Part shown: piece by piece, positions 50,703-59,175 of the stretch
How the letters are laid out: each line of letters opens with the position of its first letter
Position numbering within the stretch: the stretch's first letter is position 1
From: Shouchella lonarensis
Lineage (GTDB): Bacteria > Bacillota > Bacilli > Bacillales > Bacillaceae_D
NCBI RefSeq assembly: GCF_900096965.1
Contig: NZ_FMYM01000005.1
Location: 124,001-188,000, forward strand
Reading direction: 5' to 3'
Length of the DNA: 64,000 bases
The notes under the pieces: model-generated
Seen by the model: the letters and a program-made list of their open reading frames with translations, nothing else
What the model was told of the DNA's origin: nothing
Databases searched by the model: none
Translations under genes and position numbers: made by a program

Positions 50703-52013
50703 TTGAAACCTGTTGTTGCGATTGTCGGTCGCCCAAACGTAGGAAAATCAACAATATTCAATCGTGTTGTAGGAGAACGTGTTGCGATTGTAGAAGATTT
50801 ACCAGGGGTGACGCGAGATCGATTGTATAGTAAGGGCGAGTGGTTAAATCAGGAATTTTATGTCATTGATACAGGCGGAATTGAAATTGGTGATGAACCA
50901 CTGCTCGTCCAAATGCGTCATCAAGCAGAGATTGCTATTGAGGAAGCACATGTCATCATTTTCATGGTCAATGGTCGTGAAGGTGTCACTGCAGCAGATC
51001 AAGAAGTGGCCAATTTGTTATTTCGTTCGAAAAAGCCAGTGGTATTAGCGGTAAATAAAGTCGATAATCCTGAAATGCGCGATAGTTTATATGATTTTTA
51101 TGCACTTGGTATGGGGGAACCGTATGGCATTTCTGGATCGCATGGGTTGGGCATAGGTGATCTTTTAGATGCGGTCATCGCACACTTCCCATCTGACCAG
51201 GAAGAAGAGATACGAGAAGATACGATTCAAATGGCACTGATTGGACGTCCGAATGTTGGGAAATCTTCTCTTGTGAACGCATTACTCGGCGAGGAACGCG
51301 TGATTGTGAGTCAAATTCCTGGTACGACGCGGGATGCGATTGATACGTCATTTACACGTGATGGACAAGATTATGTTGTGATTGACACTGCTGGGATGCG
51401 TAAACGTGGGAAAGTTTATGAGGCAACAGAGAAATATAGTGTCCTTCGGTCGTTAAAGGCGATTGAACGTGCCAATGTCGTGTTAATTGTTTTAAATGGG
51501 GAAGAAGGCATTATTGAGCAAGACAAGAAAATTGCTGGTTATGCACATGAAGCGGGGCGGGCCATTGTCATTGTCGTAAACAAATGGGACGCTGTTGAAA
51601 AAGACGAAAAGACCATGCAGGAATTTGAAAAAGACATTCGGACAGAATTTCAATTTTTATCTTATGCCCCGATCTGTTTTCTGTCAGCAAAAACGAAGCA
51701 ACGTGTTCATTTGCTGTTGCCGCAAGTACAAAAAGTAGCTGAAAATCATCATTTACGTGTTCAAACACACATATTAAATGATATGATCATGGATGCTGTT
51801 GCGATGAATCCTACACCTACTGACAAAGGCAAAAGGTTAAAGATTAATTATGTGACACAAGTAGCAGTCGGGCCACCTACTTTTATATTTTTTGTCAACG
51901 ATCCGGCGTTGTTGCATTTTTCGTATAGGCGTTTTTTAGAAAACCGTCTACGGGCAACATTTACATTTGAAGGGACACCGATTCATATTATCGCTCGAAA
52001 AAAGAACGACTAA
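50703..52013 (+). CDS. der: Ribosome-assembly GTPase Der (EngA)
   Basis: Essential GTPase for 50S subunit assembly. The 436-residue protein has two tandem G domains: the first with [18 protein letters not shown] and NKVD (residues about 8-120), the second with [23 protein letters not shown] and NKWD (about 180-300), then the KH-like C-terminal domain ([21 protein letters not shown]). The start appears to be TTG 50703 (homologues begin [14 protein letters not shown]), with AAGGA just upstream. plsY follows 21 nt downstream. Confidence 0.97.
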   Translation: MKPVVAIVGRPNVGKSTIFNRVVGERVAIVEDLPGVTRDRLYSKGEWLNQEFYVIDTGGIEIGDEPLLVQMRHQAEIAIEEAHVIIFMVNGREGVTAADQEVANLLFRSKKPVVLAVNKVDNPEMRDSLYDFYALGMGEPYGISGSHGLGIGDLLDAVIAHFPSDQEEEIREDTIQMALIGRPNVGKSSLVNALLGEERVIVSQIPGTTRDAIDTSFTRDGQDYVVIDTAGMRKRGKVYEATEKYSVLRSLKAIERANVVLIVLNGEEGIIEQDKKIAGYAHEAGRAIVIVVNKWDAVEKDEKTMQEFEKDIRTEFQFLSYAPICFLSAKTKQRVHLLLPQVQKVAENHHLRVQTHILNDMIMDAVAMNPTPTDKGKRLKINYVTQVAVGPPTFIFFVNDPALLHFSYRRFLENRLRATFTFEGTPIHIIARKKND

Positions 52014-52034
52014 TCATTTATAGGGGGAAAATAA

Positions 52035-52652
52035 GTGATCATTGCGCTTGTCGTTACGATTTTTTTAGGCTATCTGTTAGGATCGATCAGTTTTAGTTAT
52101 CTTTTAGCAAAGCACTTGCGAAAAATTGATATTCGGACGTCTGGTAGCGGAAACGCCGGTGCGACGAATACACTTCGGGTCCTTGGTGTGGGCCCAGCAA
52201 TTACTGTATTGGTCTTAGATATTTTAAAAGGGGTTGTCCCAGTCTGGGTTGCATTACTGTGGGTGGGGGAGAGCAGTCCTGTTATCCCAGCGCTTGCCGG
52301 CTTGGCAGCAATTATTGGACATAACTGGCCGGTTTTCTTTCACTTTCGTGGTGGGAAAGGTGTGGCGACAACAATTGGGGTACTTGCGACATTACTCTTT
52401 TATCCGTCCTTCATCGCAGGCTGTATTGCAATTATTAGTATTGTCGTGACGCGTTATGTGTCACTCGGATCATTATTGTTTGGCATCATGACTCCGGTCA
52501 TGGCTTGGTGTTTACTGCCGTTTCGTTTTTATCCATATGAGTATATTTTTTTGTCGATGTTGCTAATGATCGTTTCTCTATGGCGTCATCGTGAAAATGT
52601 GAGTCGTCTTTTATCAGGAACAGAAAATAAGATAGGGAAAAAACAGATGTAG
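52035..52652 (+). CDS. plsY: Glycerol-3-phosphate acyltransferase PlsY
   Basis: Membrane enzyme that acylates glycerol 3-phosphate from acyl-phosphate. The 205-residue protein has about five helices and the three family motifs: LLGSISFSYLLAK with RTSGSGNAGATNTLRVLG (motif 1), GHNWPVFFHFRGGKGVATTIG (motif 2) and WRHRENVSRLLSGTENK (motif 3). GTG start with AGGGGGAAA upstream. In B. subtilis plsY (yneS) is elsewhere; here it lies between der and gpsA, next to the gene that makes its substrate. Confidence 0.95.
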   Translation: MIIALVVTIFLGYLLGSISFSYLLAKHLRKIDIRTSGSGNAGATNTLRVLGVGPAITVLVLDILKGVVPVWVALLWVGESSPVIPALAGLAAIIGHNWPVFFHFRGGKGVATTIGVLATLLFYPSFIAGCIAIISIVVTRYVSLGSLLFGIMTPVMAWCLLPFRFYPYEYIFLSMLLMIVSLWRHRENVSRLLSGTENKIGKKQM

Positions 52653-52664
52653 GGAGTGGTAATC

Positions 52665-53684
52665 ATGACAAAAATCGCGGTCATTGGTGCAGGTAGTTGG
52701 GGTAGTGCGCTTGCACTTGTGTTGGCAGATAATGGTCATGAGGTGCGTTTGCATGCAAGACGAGAAGATCAAGTTGATGAGATGAACCAGTGTCATACAA
52801 ATGAATCTTATTTGCCTGGGGTTGTGTTTCCGGCATCGATTCGAGCTTATACAAAGATGAAAGAAGTACTGCAAGGAGTAAGTGTTGTTTTAATTGCGGT
52901 GCCAACAAAGGCAATGAGGGAAACGATGCGCGCACTTTTGCCTAGTTTAGCAGAAGACGCAATGGTCATTCATGCAAGTAAGGGGATTGAACCAGTGACG
53001 CATAAGCGTGTATCGGAAATCATTGCTGAAGAAGATAAACAGATGAAAAAAATTGCTCATATTGCCGTGTTGTCTGGACCAAGCCATGCAGAAGAAGTAG
53101 CTTTGCGTCAACCGACAACTGTCACAGTGGCTTCAGAAAATATTGAGGCAGCACAGTTTGCCCAAAATTTGTTTATGAACAAGCAATTTCGTGTCTATAC
53201 AAATCCCGACCTCATCGGTGTTGAGATGGGCGGTGCGTTAAAAAACATTATTGCGCTTGTGTGTGGGATAACAAATGGCTTAGGTTTAGGTGATAACACA
53301 AAAGCAGCAATTATGACGCGTGGTCTTGCAGAGATGAGTAGACTCGGTGTACATATGGGTGCAAACCCGCTTACTTTTTCTGGGTTATCTGGTTTAGGCG
53401 ATCTCATTGTGACATGTACAAGTGTGCACTCTCGTAATTGGCGGGCTGGTCGTATGATTGGTGAGGGGTTGTCTATGGACGAGGTGCTGGCGCAAATGGG
53501 GATGGTTGTCGAAGGCGTTCGCACGACAAAAGCAGCGTACGAATTGGCACAAGAGAAAGGTGTGGAGATGCCGTTAACAGAGGCGCTCAATTCTGTGTTG
53601 TTTGAAGGAGTGACACCGCAAGAAGCAACAGAACAGTTAATGGCGCGTATGCGCACACATGAGGTAGAAACGTTATTTGAATGA
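52665..53684 (+). CDS. gpsA: Glycerol-3-phosphate dehydrogenase [NAD(P)+]
   Basis: Reduces dihydroxyacetone phosphate to glycerol 3-phosphate for phospholipid synthesis. The 339-residue enzyme starts IAVIGAGSWGSALALVLADNGHEV (Rossmann motif), has PSHAEEVALRQPT and the catalytic lysine in GGALKNIIAL, then GLSGLGDLIVTCTS and SRNWRAG. ATG 52665 has AGGGAGTGG upstream, 12 nt after the plsY stop. plsY-gpsA form a substrate-to-enzyme pair. Confidence 0.96.
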   Translation: MTKIAVIGAGSWGSALALVLADNGHEVRLHARREDQVDEMNQCHTNESYLPGVVFPASIRAYTKMKEVLQGVSVVLIAVPTKAMRETMRALLPSLAEDAMVIHASKGIEPVTHKRVSEIIAEEDKQMKKIAHIAVLSGPSHAEEVALRQPTTVTVASENIEAAQFAQNLFMNKQFRVYTNPDLIGVEMGGALKNIIALVCGITNGLGLGDNTKAAIMTRGLAEMSRLGVHMGANPLTFSGLSGLGDLIVTCTSVHSRNWRAGRMIGEGLSMDEVLAQMGMVVEGVRTTKAAYELAQEKGVEMPLTEALNSVLFEGVTPQEATEQLMARMRTHEVETLFE

Positions 53685-53760
53685 ACGTAAGGACGTTTTG
53701 GGCACCATTTTAGCCCTTCTGCATACGATAAGGAGAAACATCGTAGGAAGGGGGATAATC

Positions 53761-54027
53761 ATGTTTAAAAAGAATGACTCATTTTTTGATGAGGTGCAAA
53801 AGGAAACAAAAGTAAATCCGCAAGAACTGTTACAATTGGCAAGTACAGTGAGCAAAGCAAATTTAAAAGATGAAGGTACAATTAGAAAGCTCATTCATCG
53901 GGTTGCGTCATTGGCAAATAAGCCGGTTTCTCGCGAAAAAGAAGATAAAATTGTTGAAGCGATTTTAAACAATGATATGCCAGCAGATCTGTCTTCTCTT
54001 GGGAAAATGTTTAATAGCAAAAAGTGA
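53761..54027 (+). CDS. spoVIF: Stage VI sporulation protein F-like
   Basis: An 88-residue soluble protein like SpoVIF (YjcC), a mother-cell protein that helps coat assembly in B. subtilis. Family pattern: FFDEVQKETKVNPQELLQLASTVSKANLKDE, then TIRKLIHRVASLANKPVSREKEDKIVEAILNNDMPADLSSLGKMF. ATG 53761 with GGAAGGGGG upstream is preferred to an in-frame extension to 53677 that overlaps gpsA. It sits 76 nt after gpsA, not next to yjcA/yjcB as in B. subtilis, so its regulation may differ. Confidence 0.82.
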   Translation: MFKKNDSFFDEVQKETKVNPQELLQLASTVSKANLKDEGTIRKLIHRVASLANKPVSREKEDKIVEAILNNDMPADLSSLGKMFNSKK

Positions 54028-54141
54028 TTTTGCTTATACATCTCTGACATGGTCAAACGTCCAAGCCAAATGTTGTAGCCTGCATATACTTTAATAGAGC
54101 ACCTACTACTAAAAAGGGCATTAGCAAAAAGGGTTTAGTCA

Positions 54142-54187
54142 AGCCAGGAGCAGAATGCCCCATTCTGTTCCTGGCTCTCCTTTTTTT
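54142..54187 (+). terminator. Terminator after spoVIF
   Basis: AGCCAGGAGCAGAATG pairs with CATTCTGTTCCTGGCT (one G-U) around CCC, then CTCCTTTTTTT. Strong, 114 nt after the stop. Confidence 0.9.
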
Positions 54188-54198
54188 GCCCATATTTA

Positions 54199-54207
54199 TG
54201 TTATAAT
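54199..54207 (+). promoter_or_regulatory. Extended -10 promoter element before yphE
   Basis: TGTTATAAT is a perfect TGnTATAAT, 22 nt before the yphE ATG. It lies just after the spoVIF terminator, so the yphE-yphF unit has its own promoter. Confidence 0.6.
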
Positions 54208-54228
54208 GACGAGGATGGGGGTGTGAAG

Positions 54229-54432
54229 ATGTCTCAAGCAATGTTGAATATGTACATATCGTTTGTTGGTTTATTATTAATGTTTATTTCAGCAGGCACT
54301 GCGTTATGGGCGCGGACAAAGTTATCTGGGTTAGCCGCGAAAATGGTTCTGACAGTTTCTTTTTGCTGTTTGCTCATTGCAGGTGTCATTGTATTTTATA
54401 TTGTTGTTGGTGGACCAACGTCAAAAGCATAA
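54229..54432 (+). CDS. yphE: YphE-like small membrane protein (DUF2768)
   Basis: A 67-residue protein with two transmembrane helices (MYISFVGLLLMFISAGTALW and MVLTVSFCCLLIAGVIVFYIV). The pattern LNMYISFVGLLLMFISAG is typical of the DUF2768 family that follows gpsA in Bacillus (yphE). ATG 54229 has GGGGGTG 5 nt upstream. Its function is unknown. It precedes the lipoprotein gene yphF by 24 nt. Confidence 0.8.
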   Translation: MSQAMLNMYISFVGLLLMFISAGTALWARTKLSGLAAKMVLTVSFCCLLIAGVIVFYIVVGGPTSKA

Positions 54433-54456
54433 TCTATAAGAGAAAGAGGTGGATCA

Positions 54457-55182
54457 ATGAAGGATCGACTAAAGCTTGTTTTTGCTAGTTTATGTATCGT
54501 GTTGTTTAGTGGCTGTTTTTTCCCGAATGAGCAGCGGGTTGAAAACCAAATAACCTATCCGGATCAATTAGCGAGTGTTCAAACGGCCATTGAGCAATTT
54601 CAAGTAGACAACGGAGGATTGCCCATTCGGACGTTCGATGAGTCGGTCCCGATGTATCACCGTTATGTCATTGACTTTAGTCAATTGGTTCCACGGTATA
54701 TGCAGACCCCTCCAGGAACGGCGTTTGAGAACGGGGGGACACATCAGTATGTGCTTGTCAACGTAGAGGACGATCCGCAAGTAAAAGTGATTGACTTAAC
54801 GAGTGTGAAGGTCATTCGTGAACTACAAGAACGGGTGCGCGATTATCGTCGGGCGCATACATACGCACCTGTTGAGGAGACACTTGATCAAGGATTATTT
54901 ACATTAGACTTTGAGGCTTTGGGATATGAAGAAGCTCCTTACGTGCAAAGTCCGTATCATGAGACAATCCGCTTGCCATTGTTATACACGAACGAAGGCA
55001 ATGTGGTCATTGATTATAAGATGGATTTAACCATGTATATGCAGGATGCTGCTGAGATTCCTGAAGAAGGCATTGATTTACGTCCATTATTATACGAAGA
55101 GTCTCCGTATGCCCCGGCACATTCTGTCCCGTATTCCCTTGATAAAGAAGGAGAAATCATCTATGATCGCGGTTTAGAGTGA
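54457..55182 (+). CDS. yphF: YphF-like lipoprotein
   Basis: A 241-residue exported protein. Signal peptide with lipobox LFSGC (Cys20). The remainder is soluble and acidic, with long aromatic/Pro-rich strands (YPDQLASVQTAIEQFQVDNGGLPIRTF, PRYMQTPPGTAFENGGTHQYVLV). It occupies the place of B. subtilis yphF, also a lipoprotein of unknown function, just before spoIVA. AGAAAGAGGTGG before the ATG. Followed by a terminator. Confidence 0.8.
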   Translation: MKDRLKLVFASLCIVLFSGCFFPNEQRVENQITYPDQLASVQTAIEQFQVDNGGLPIRTFDESVPMYHRYVIDFSQLVPRYMQTPPGTAFENGGTHQYVLVNVEDDPQVKVIDLTSVKVIRELQERVRDYRRAHTYAPVEETLDQGLFTLDFEALGYEEAPYVQSPYHETIRLPLLYTNEGNVVIDYKMDLTMYMQDAAEIPEEGIDLRPLLYEESPYAPAHSVPYSLDKEGEIIYDRGLE

Positions 55183-55214
55183 GTCCGAGTATAAGTGAAA
55201 AACAAGGTCTATTT

Positions 55215-55257
55215 TGCCTTTTTCGTTGATACACTATCAATGGAAGGGGCATTTTTT
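55215..55257 (+). terminator. Terminator after yphF
   Basis: TGCCTTTT pairs with AAGGGGCA (two G-U) and an inner TTGATA/TATCAA stem extends it; TTTTTT follows. Confidence 0.82.
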
Positions 55258-55311
55258 GTATCGCCTCCCATCTCGTATGGGGTGCAGGGCGAAAAAATTT
55301 CCATGCAGTTA

Positions 55312-55341
55312 GTCATAATAAATGGACAATGTCATAGACAT
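55312..55341 (+). promoter_or_regulatory. Sigma-E-like promoter of spoIVA
   Basis: GTCATAATA followed after about 12 bp by CATAGACAT resembles the mother-cell sigma-E consensus (kmATATT-N14-CATACAnT), one base short in spacing. It lies 65 nt before the corrected spoIVA start. Confidence 0.4.
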
Positions 55342-55405
55342 GGTAGTGGTTAGAGCTTGGGAGACTCGGCTGCATCAATTTTACTTGACATGGGAGGGGA
55401 TCTTG

Positions 55406-56884
55406 TTGGAGAAGATAGATATCTTTAAAGATATCGCAGAGCGAACGGGTGGCGATATTTACTTAGGGGTTGTGGGCGCTGTTCGCACTGGAAAATCAAC
55501 ATTTATTAAAAAGTTCATGGAGCTTGTTGTATTACCAAATATTGAAAATGAAGCGGATAAGGTTCGCGCGCAAGATGAACTACCACAATCTGCTGCAGGA
55601 AGAACGATTATGACGACAGAGCCGAAATTTGTCCCAAATCAAGCGGTGTCGATTCATGTAGATGAAGGGCTGGATGTAAATATTCGCCTGGTGGATTGTG
55701 TTGGTTATGCTGTACCCGGGGCGAAAGGATATGAGGATGAAAATGGACCAAGAATGATTCACACACCGTGGTATGAGGAGCCAATTCCTTTCCAAGAAGC
55801 TGCAGAAATTGGCACGCGAAAGGTCATTCAAGAGCACTCTACTCTTGGGGTTGTCATTACGACAGATGGCACCATCGGAGAGATTCCTCGATCAGAATAT
55901 GTTGAGTCTGAAGCACGTGTCGTTGAGGAATTAAAAGAGGTTGGCAAACCGTTCATTATGGTCGTTAATAGTATCAGACCACATCACCCTGAGACAGAGC
56001 AGCTGCGGATGTCTTTAGCAGAAGAGTATGACATCCCTGTGCTAGCTATGAGCATTGAAGCGATGAGCGATTATGATATTAATAGTGTATTACGAGAAGT
56101 GTTGTTCGAATTCCCAGTGCATGAAGTGAATGTCAATTTACCAAGCTGGGTGATGGTACTAAAGAGTGATCACTGGCTTCGAGAAAATTATGAGCAGTCT
56201 GTTCGTGAGACAGTGAAAGATATTAAGCGGCTTCGTGATGTAGATCGGGTTGTAAGTCACTTTGGAGAGTTTGAGTTTATTGAAGAAGCAAGGTTAGCTG
56301 GGATTGAAATGGGGCAAGGGATTGCAGAAATTGATTTGTATGCGCCAGATGAGTTGTATGAGCAAGTGTTGAAAGAAGTGGTTGGTGTAGAAATTCGCGG
56401 TAAAGACCATCTCCTTTCATTGATGCAAGATTTTGCCCATGCGAAGTCTGAATATGATCAAGTGTCTGATGCATTACGGATGGTCAAACAAACAGGGTAC
56501 GGGATTGCTGCACCGGCACTGTCGGAGATGAGTTTAGATGAACCAGAAATTATTCGCCAAGGATCACGCTTTGGTGTCCGGTTAAGAGCAGTTGCACCAT
56601 CGATTCATATGGTGAAAGTCGATGTTGAATCAGAGTTTGCACCAATTATCGGTACAGAAAAGCAGAGCGAGGAATTGGTTCGTTATTTGATGCAAGACTT
56701 TGAGGAAAATCCGCTCTCAATTTGGAACTCTGACATTTTTGGCCGTTCCCTCAATTCAATTGTGAGAGAAGGGATTTCTGCCAAGCTGTCATTGATGCCA
56801 GAAAATGCCCGCTACAAACTGAAAGAGACGTTAGAGAGAATCATTAACGAAGGGTCAGGTGGTTTAATTGCCATCATCTTATAA
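55406..56884 (+). CDS. spoIVA: Spore coat morphogenetic ATPase SpoIVA
   Basis: ATP-hydrolysing protein that polymerises on the forespore surface as the basement layer of the coat. The 492-residue sequence, the same length as in B. subtilis, is very highly conserved: LEKIDIFKDIAERTGGDIYLG, the Walker A region GAVRTGKSTF, and the C-terminal GSGGLIAIIL. I chose TTG 55406 (GGGAGGGG 6 nt upstream) because the longer open frame to 55322 adds 28 residues found in no SpoIVA I know and would overlap the sigma-E-like promoter. Single gene with its own terminator. Confidence 0.97.
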   Translation: MEKIDIFKDIAERTGGDIYLGVVGAVRTGKSTFIKKFMELVVLPNIENEADKVRAQDELPQSAAGRTIMTTEPKFVPNQAVSIHVDEGLDVNIRLVDCVGYAVPGAKGYEDENGPRMIHTPWYEEPIPFQEAAEIGTRKVIQEHSTLGVVITTDGTIGEIPRSEYVESEARVVEELKEVGKPFIMVVNSIRPHHPETEQLRMSLAEEYDIPVLAMSIEAMSDYDINSVLREVLFEFPVHEVNVNLPSWVMVLKSDHWLRENYEQSVRETVKDIKRLRDVDRVVSHFGEFEFIEEARLAGIEMGQGIAEIDLYAPDELYEQVLKEVVGVEIRGKDHLLSLMQDFAHAKSEYDQVSDALRMVKQTGYGIAAPALSEMSLDEPEIIRQGSRFGVRLRAVAPSIHMVKVDVESEFAPIIGTEKQSEELVRYLMQDFEENPLSIWNSDIFGRSLNSIVREGISAKLSLMPENARYKLKETLERIINEGSGGLIAIIL

Positions 56885-56903
56885 AAAACCCGGAGCAAGA
56901 AAA

Positions 56904-56932
56904 AACTCATTGCACACGCGATGAGTTCTTTT
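56904..56932 (+). terminator. Terminator of spoIVA
   Basis: AACTCATTGC pairs with GCGATGAGTT (one G-U) around ACAC, followed by CTTTTT. Confidence 0.88.
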
Positions 56933-56979
56933 TGCTTTTCTGGCGTTCTTTTGCTACGATTTAGAAGGAGCTTTAGATA

Positions 56980-57021
56980 GATCAGATGTCAGATTTCTGT
57001 CCTCTGATCTCTGATTTCTGA
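56980..57021 (+). repeat. Degenerate 7-bp tandem repeat, tract D
   Basis: Six heptads in register: GATCAGA, TGTCAGA, TTTCTGT, CCTCTGA, TCTCTGA, TTTCTGA. The first two run opposite to the last four, so the tract can fold on itself. It ends 7 bp before the folE ribosome site, in the position where hbs stands in B. subtilis. Confidence 0.65.
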
Positions 57022-57040
57022 TTTGATGGAGGGGCAAAGG

Positions 57041-57598
57041 ATGATCAACCACGATAAACTACAACAGGCCGTAAAAATGATTTTAGAGGCGGTCGGAGAA
57101 GACCCAGACCGAGAAGGACTGAAAGATACTCCAAAGCGGGTAGCGAAGATGTATGGAGAAATGTTTAGCGGTCTTTATGAAGATCCATCAGAGCATTTAA
57201 AAACGGTGTTTGCTGAATCGCATGAAGAACTTGTTCTTGTAAAAGATATTCCCTTTTATTCGATGTGTGAACATCATTTGGTTCCTTTTTTTGGAAAGGC
57301 ACATATTGCGTATATTCCAAGTGATGGTGTTGTCACTGGCTTGAGTAAATTGGCACGCACAGTCGATACTGTGGCACGTCGCCCCCAAGTACAAGAGCGG
57401 ATGACAAAAACGTTGGCTGATACATTCATGCAAGCGTTGCAGCCTCAAGGAGTGATGGTCATTGTATCAGCCGAGCATATGTGTATGTCTATGCGTGGGA
57501 TACAAAAGCCGGGCGCAAAAACGGTCACAACGGCCGTACGAGGGATGTTTGAAGAGGATGCGACAGCACGAGCAGAAGTATTGAATCTGGTACAGTAA
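57041..57598 (+). CDS. folE: GTP cyclohydrolase I
   Basis: First step of folate synthesis, GTP to dihydroneopterin triphosphate. The 185-residue enzyme has the zinc and active-site segment [45 protein letters not shown] and the third ligand cysteine in [13 protein letters not shown] 57041 (GGAGGGG 6 nt upstream) is preferred to an in-frame TTG at 57023. In B. subtilis this gene (mtrA) is followed by mtrB, the TRAP protein; mtrB is absent here. Confidence 0.96.
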   Translation: MINHDKLQQAVKMILEAVGEDPDREGLKDTPKRVAKMYGEMFSGLYEDPSEHLKTVFAESHEELVLVKDIPFYSMCEHHLVPFFGKAHIAYIPSDGVVTGLSKLARTVDTVARRPQVQERMTKTLADTFMQALQPQGVMVIVSAEHMCMSMRGIQKPGAKTVTTAVRGMFEEDATARAEVLNLVQ

Positions 57599-57603
57599 GA
57601 TGA

Positions 57604-57656
57604 ATGTCAGTGCATCATGATTTTGATGTCAGTGCACAGTCAACATGTGCTATAAT
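57604..57656 (+). promoter_or_regulatory. Direct repeat and extended -10 promoter before hepS
   Basis: The 11-mer ATGTCAGTGCA occurs at 57604-57614 and 57626-57636, 22 bp apart (two helical turns). TGCTATAAT, a perfect extended -10, follows at 57648-57656. The repeat is placed like an activator or repressor site for the quinone genes. Confidence 0.5.
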
Positions 57657-57681
57657 GAAGGATGTAGAGAGGATAAGAAGG

Positions 57682-58440
57682 ATGACTAAAAAAGAGACAC
57701 CTGGGCAAGTATCTGCGATGTTGGTACAAGCATTTGAGAAATTGGTTCATCATGGTGATTTAAAAGTGATAACCGAAGATGTCTCACCAGACCCGTGGTT
57801 ATTATGGCTGCTATATACTGTGTTATGTGAAAAGATGCCACAAGTACGTGCGCAAGGGATTACATTGGCAGCGAGTTGTGTGGAAGCAGGCGGAGACATT
57901 CACGAGCAAGTCTCATTACAAGATCGCTTATCAGATGAGGAAAAAAGGGAGCGACAGTTATATGTATTAGCGGGCGATTATTGTAGTGCGCTATACTACG
58001 AGGCTTTAGCGGCAGTAAATGCATTTGATATGATTGCGTTATTCGGATGTACGCTACAACAAATTTATGAACAAAAAATGACAAGTTACATGAACGAGAC
58101 GGTCTCTTTTGACACAAGACTTGCACAGGTGAGGGATGTACGTTCCCTTTTGACAAGAGAGATTTTAAAGCAAGTGGGTCAAGAGGCGTATGAGGGATTA
58201 TTTGTAGATTATATTTTGCTTTCAGCGATGTTGAAAGAGGAGTCAGCAATTCATACACATGCGCATACACCATTGCGACTAGCATTAGCACAAGAGCGTT
58301 CATTAGATGTTCAAGCAGCGGTATGGCACGAAACAAAGATCGCGATTTGTACACGACTACGCACATATGCACATGCATTCCCACAATTTATGCCAGCGAT
58401 TATAGCCATGGTGGCCATATGTGAGAAGGAGCTGCATTAA
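57682..58440 (+). CDS. hepS: Heptaprenyl diphosphate synthase component I
   Basis: Small, non-catalytic subunit that works with HepT to make the C35 menaquinone side chain. The 252-residue protein is divergent, but RQLYVLAGDYCSALYYEALA (about residue 92-112) is the hallmark of the component-I family, and the position before menG is the B. subtilis one. ATG 57682 is the most likely start (GAGAGGA at 8-9 nt); an open frame extends upstream to 57604 across the promoter. hepT lies 3 genes downstream. Confidence 0.85.
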   Translation: MTKKETPGQVSAMLVQAFEKLVHHGDLKVITEDVSPDPWLLWLLYTVLCEKMPQVRAQGITLAASCVEAGGDIHEQVSLQDRLSDEEKRERQLYVLAGDYCSALYYEALAAVNAFDMIALFGCTLQQIYEQKMTSYMNETVSFDTRLAQVRDVRSLLTREILKQVGQEAYEGLFVDYILLSAMLKEESAIHTHAHTPLRLALAQERSLDVQAAVWHETKIAICTRLRTYAHAFPQFMPAIIAMVAICEKELH

Positions 58441-59160
58441 ATGAAACAAACAAAAGAAGCGCGTGTCCATGAAGTCTTTCAATCTATTCATGAAAAGTAT
58501 GATATGATGAATTCAGTCATTAGCTTACAGCGCCATGTTGCATGGCGGAAAGACACGATGAAGCGGATGCAAGTTACGCTGGGGGCATCTGCACTTGATG
58601 TGTGCTGCGGGACGGCAGATTGGACGATCGCTTTGGCGAAACAGGTCGGAGAAAAAGGGCGCGTCATTGGCTTGGATTTTAGTGAAAATATGCTTTCGGT
58701 TGGGCAAGAAAAAGTCGATGCGTTACGTCTCAATCAAGTTGAACTTATTTGTGGCAATGCGATGTCATTACCATATCCAGACGACACATTTGATTATGTG
58801 ACCATTGGCTTCGGTCTCCGCAATGTCCCAGATTATATGCAAACGTTAAAAGAAATGCGCCGTGTCGTGAAGCCGGGTGGACAAGTCGTATGTTTAGAAA
58901 CGTCAAAACCAACAATTCCTGTTTTTAAACAACTTTATTTCATTTATTTTAAGTATATGATGCCGTTCATTGGCAAAGTCTTTGTGAAAAAATATGATGA
59001 ATACGCTTGGTTACAAGAGTCGACAATGTCGTTCCCAGACCGAAAGAAGTTAGCAGAGATGTTTCGTGAAGCGGGGCTTGTTGATGTGAAAGTAAAAAGT
59101 TACACGGGCGGCGTGGCAGCCATGCATGCTGGTTATAAACCGCACAAATGTAAGTCGTAG
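58441..59160 (+). CDS. menG: Demethylmenaquinone methyltransferase
   Basis: Last step of menaquinone synthesis, S-adenosylmethionine-dependent C-methylation. The 239-residue protein has [21 protein letters not shown], the SAM motif [30 protein letters not shown] and [12 protein letters not shown], all typical of MenG/UbiE. It starts directly after the hepS stop with AAGGAG 10 nt upstream. It is needed in both the classic and the futalosine route. Confidence 0.95.
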   Translation: MKQTKEARVHEVFQSIHEKYDMMNSVISLQRHVAWRKDTMKRMQVTLGASALDVCCGTADWTIALAKQVGEKGRVIGLDFSENMLSVGQEKVDALRLNQVELICGNAMSLPYPDDTFDYVTIGFGLRNVPDYMQTLKEMRRVVKPGGQVVCLETSKPTIPVFKQLYFIYFKYMMPFIGKVFVKKYDEYAWLQESTMSFPDRKKLAEMFREAGLVDVKVKSYTGGVAAMHAGYKPHKCKS

Positions 59161-59175
59161 AGGGGTATCGTTGTT

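Noticed and set aside
54053-54163. 36-codon minus-strand frame (starts MGHSAPGLTKPFLLMPF) overlapping the spoVIF terminator
   Set aside because: It has a weak AGGA site and a hydrophobic stretch, but its start and ribosome site are buried in the strong plus-strand terminator stem and I know no family for it. Left out as unproven.
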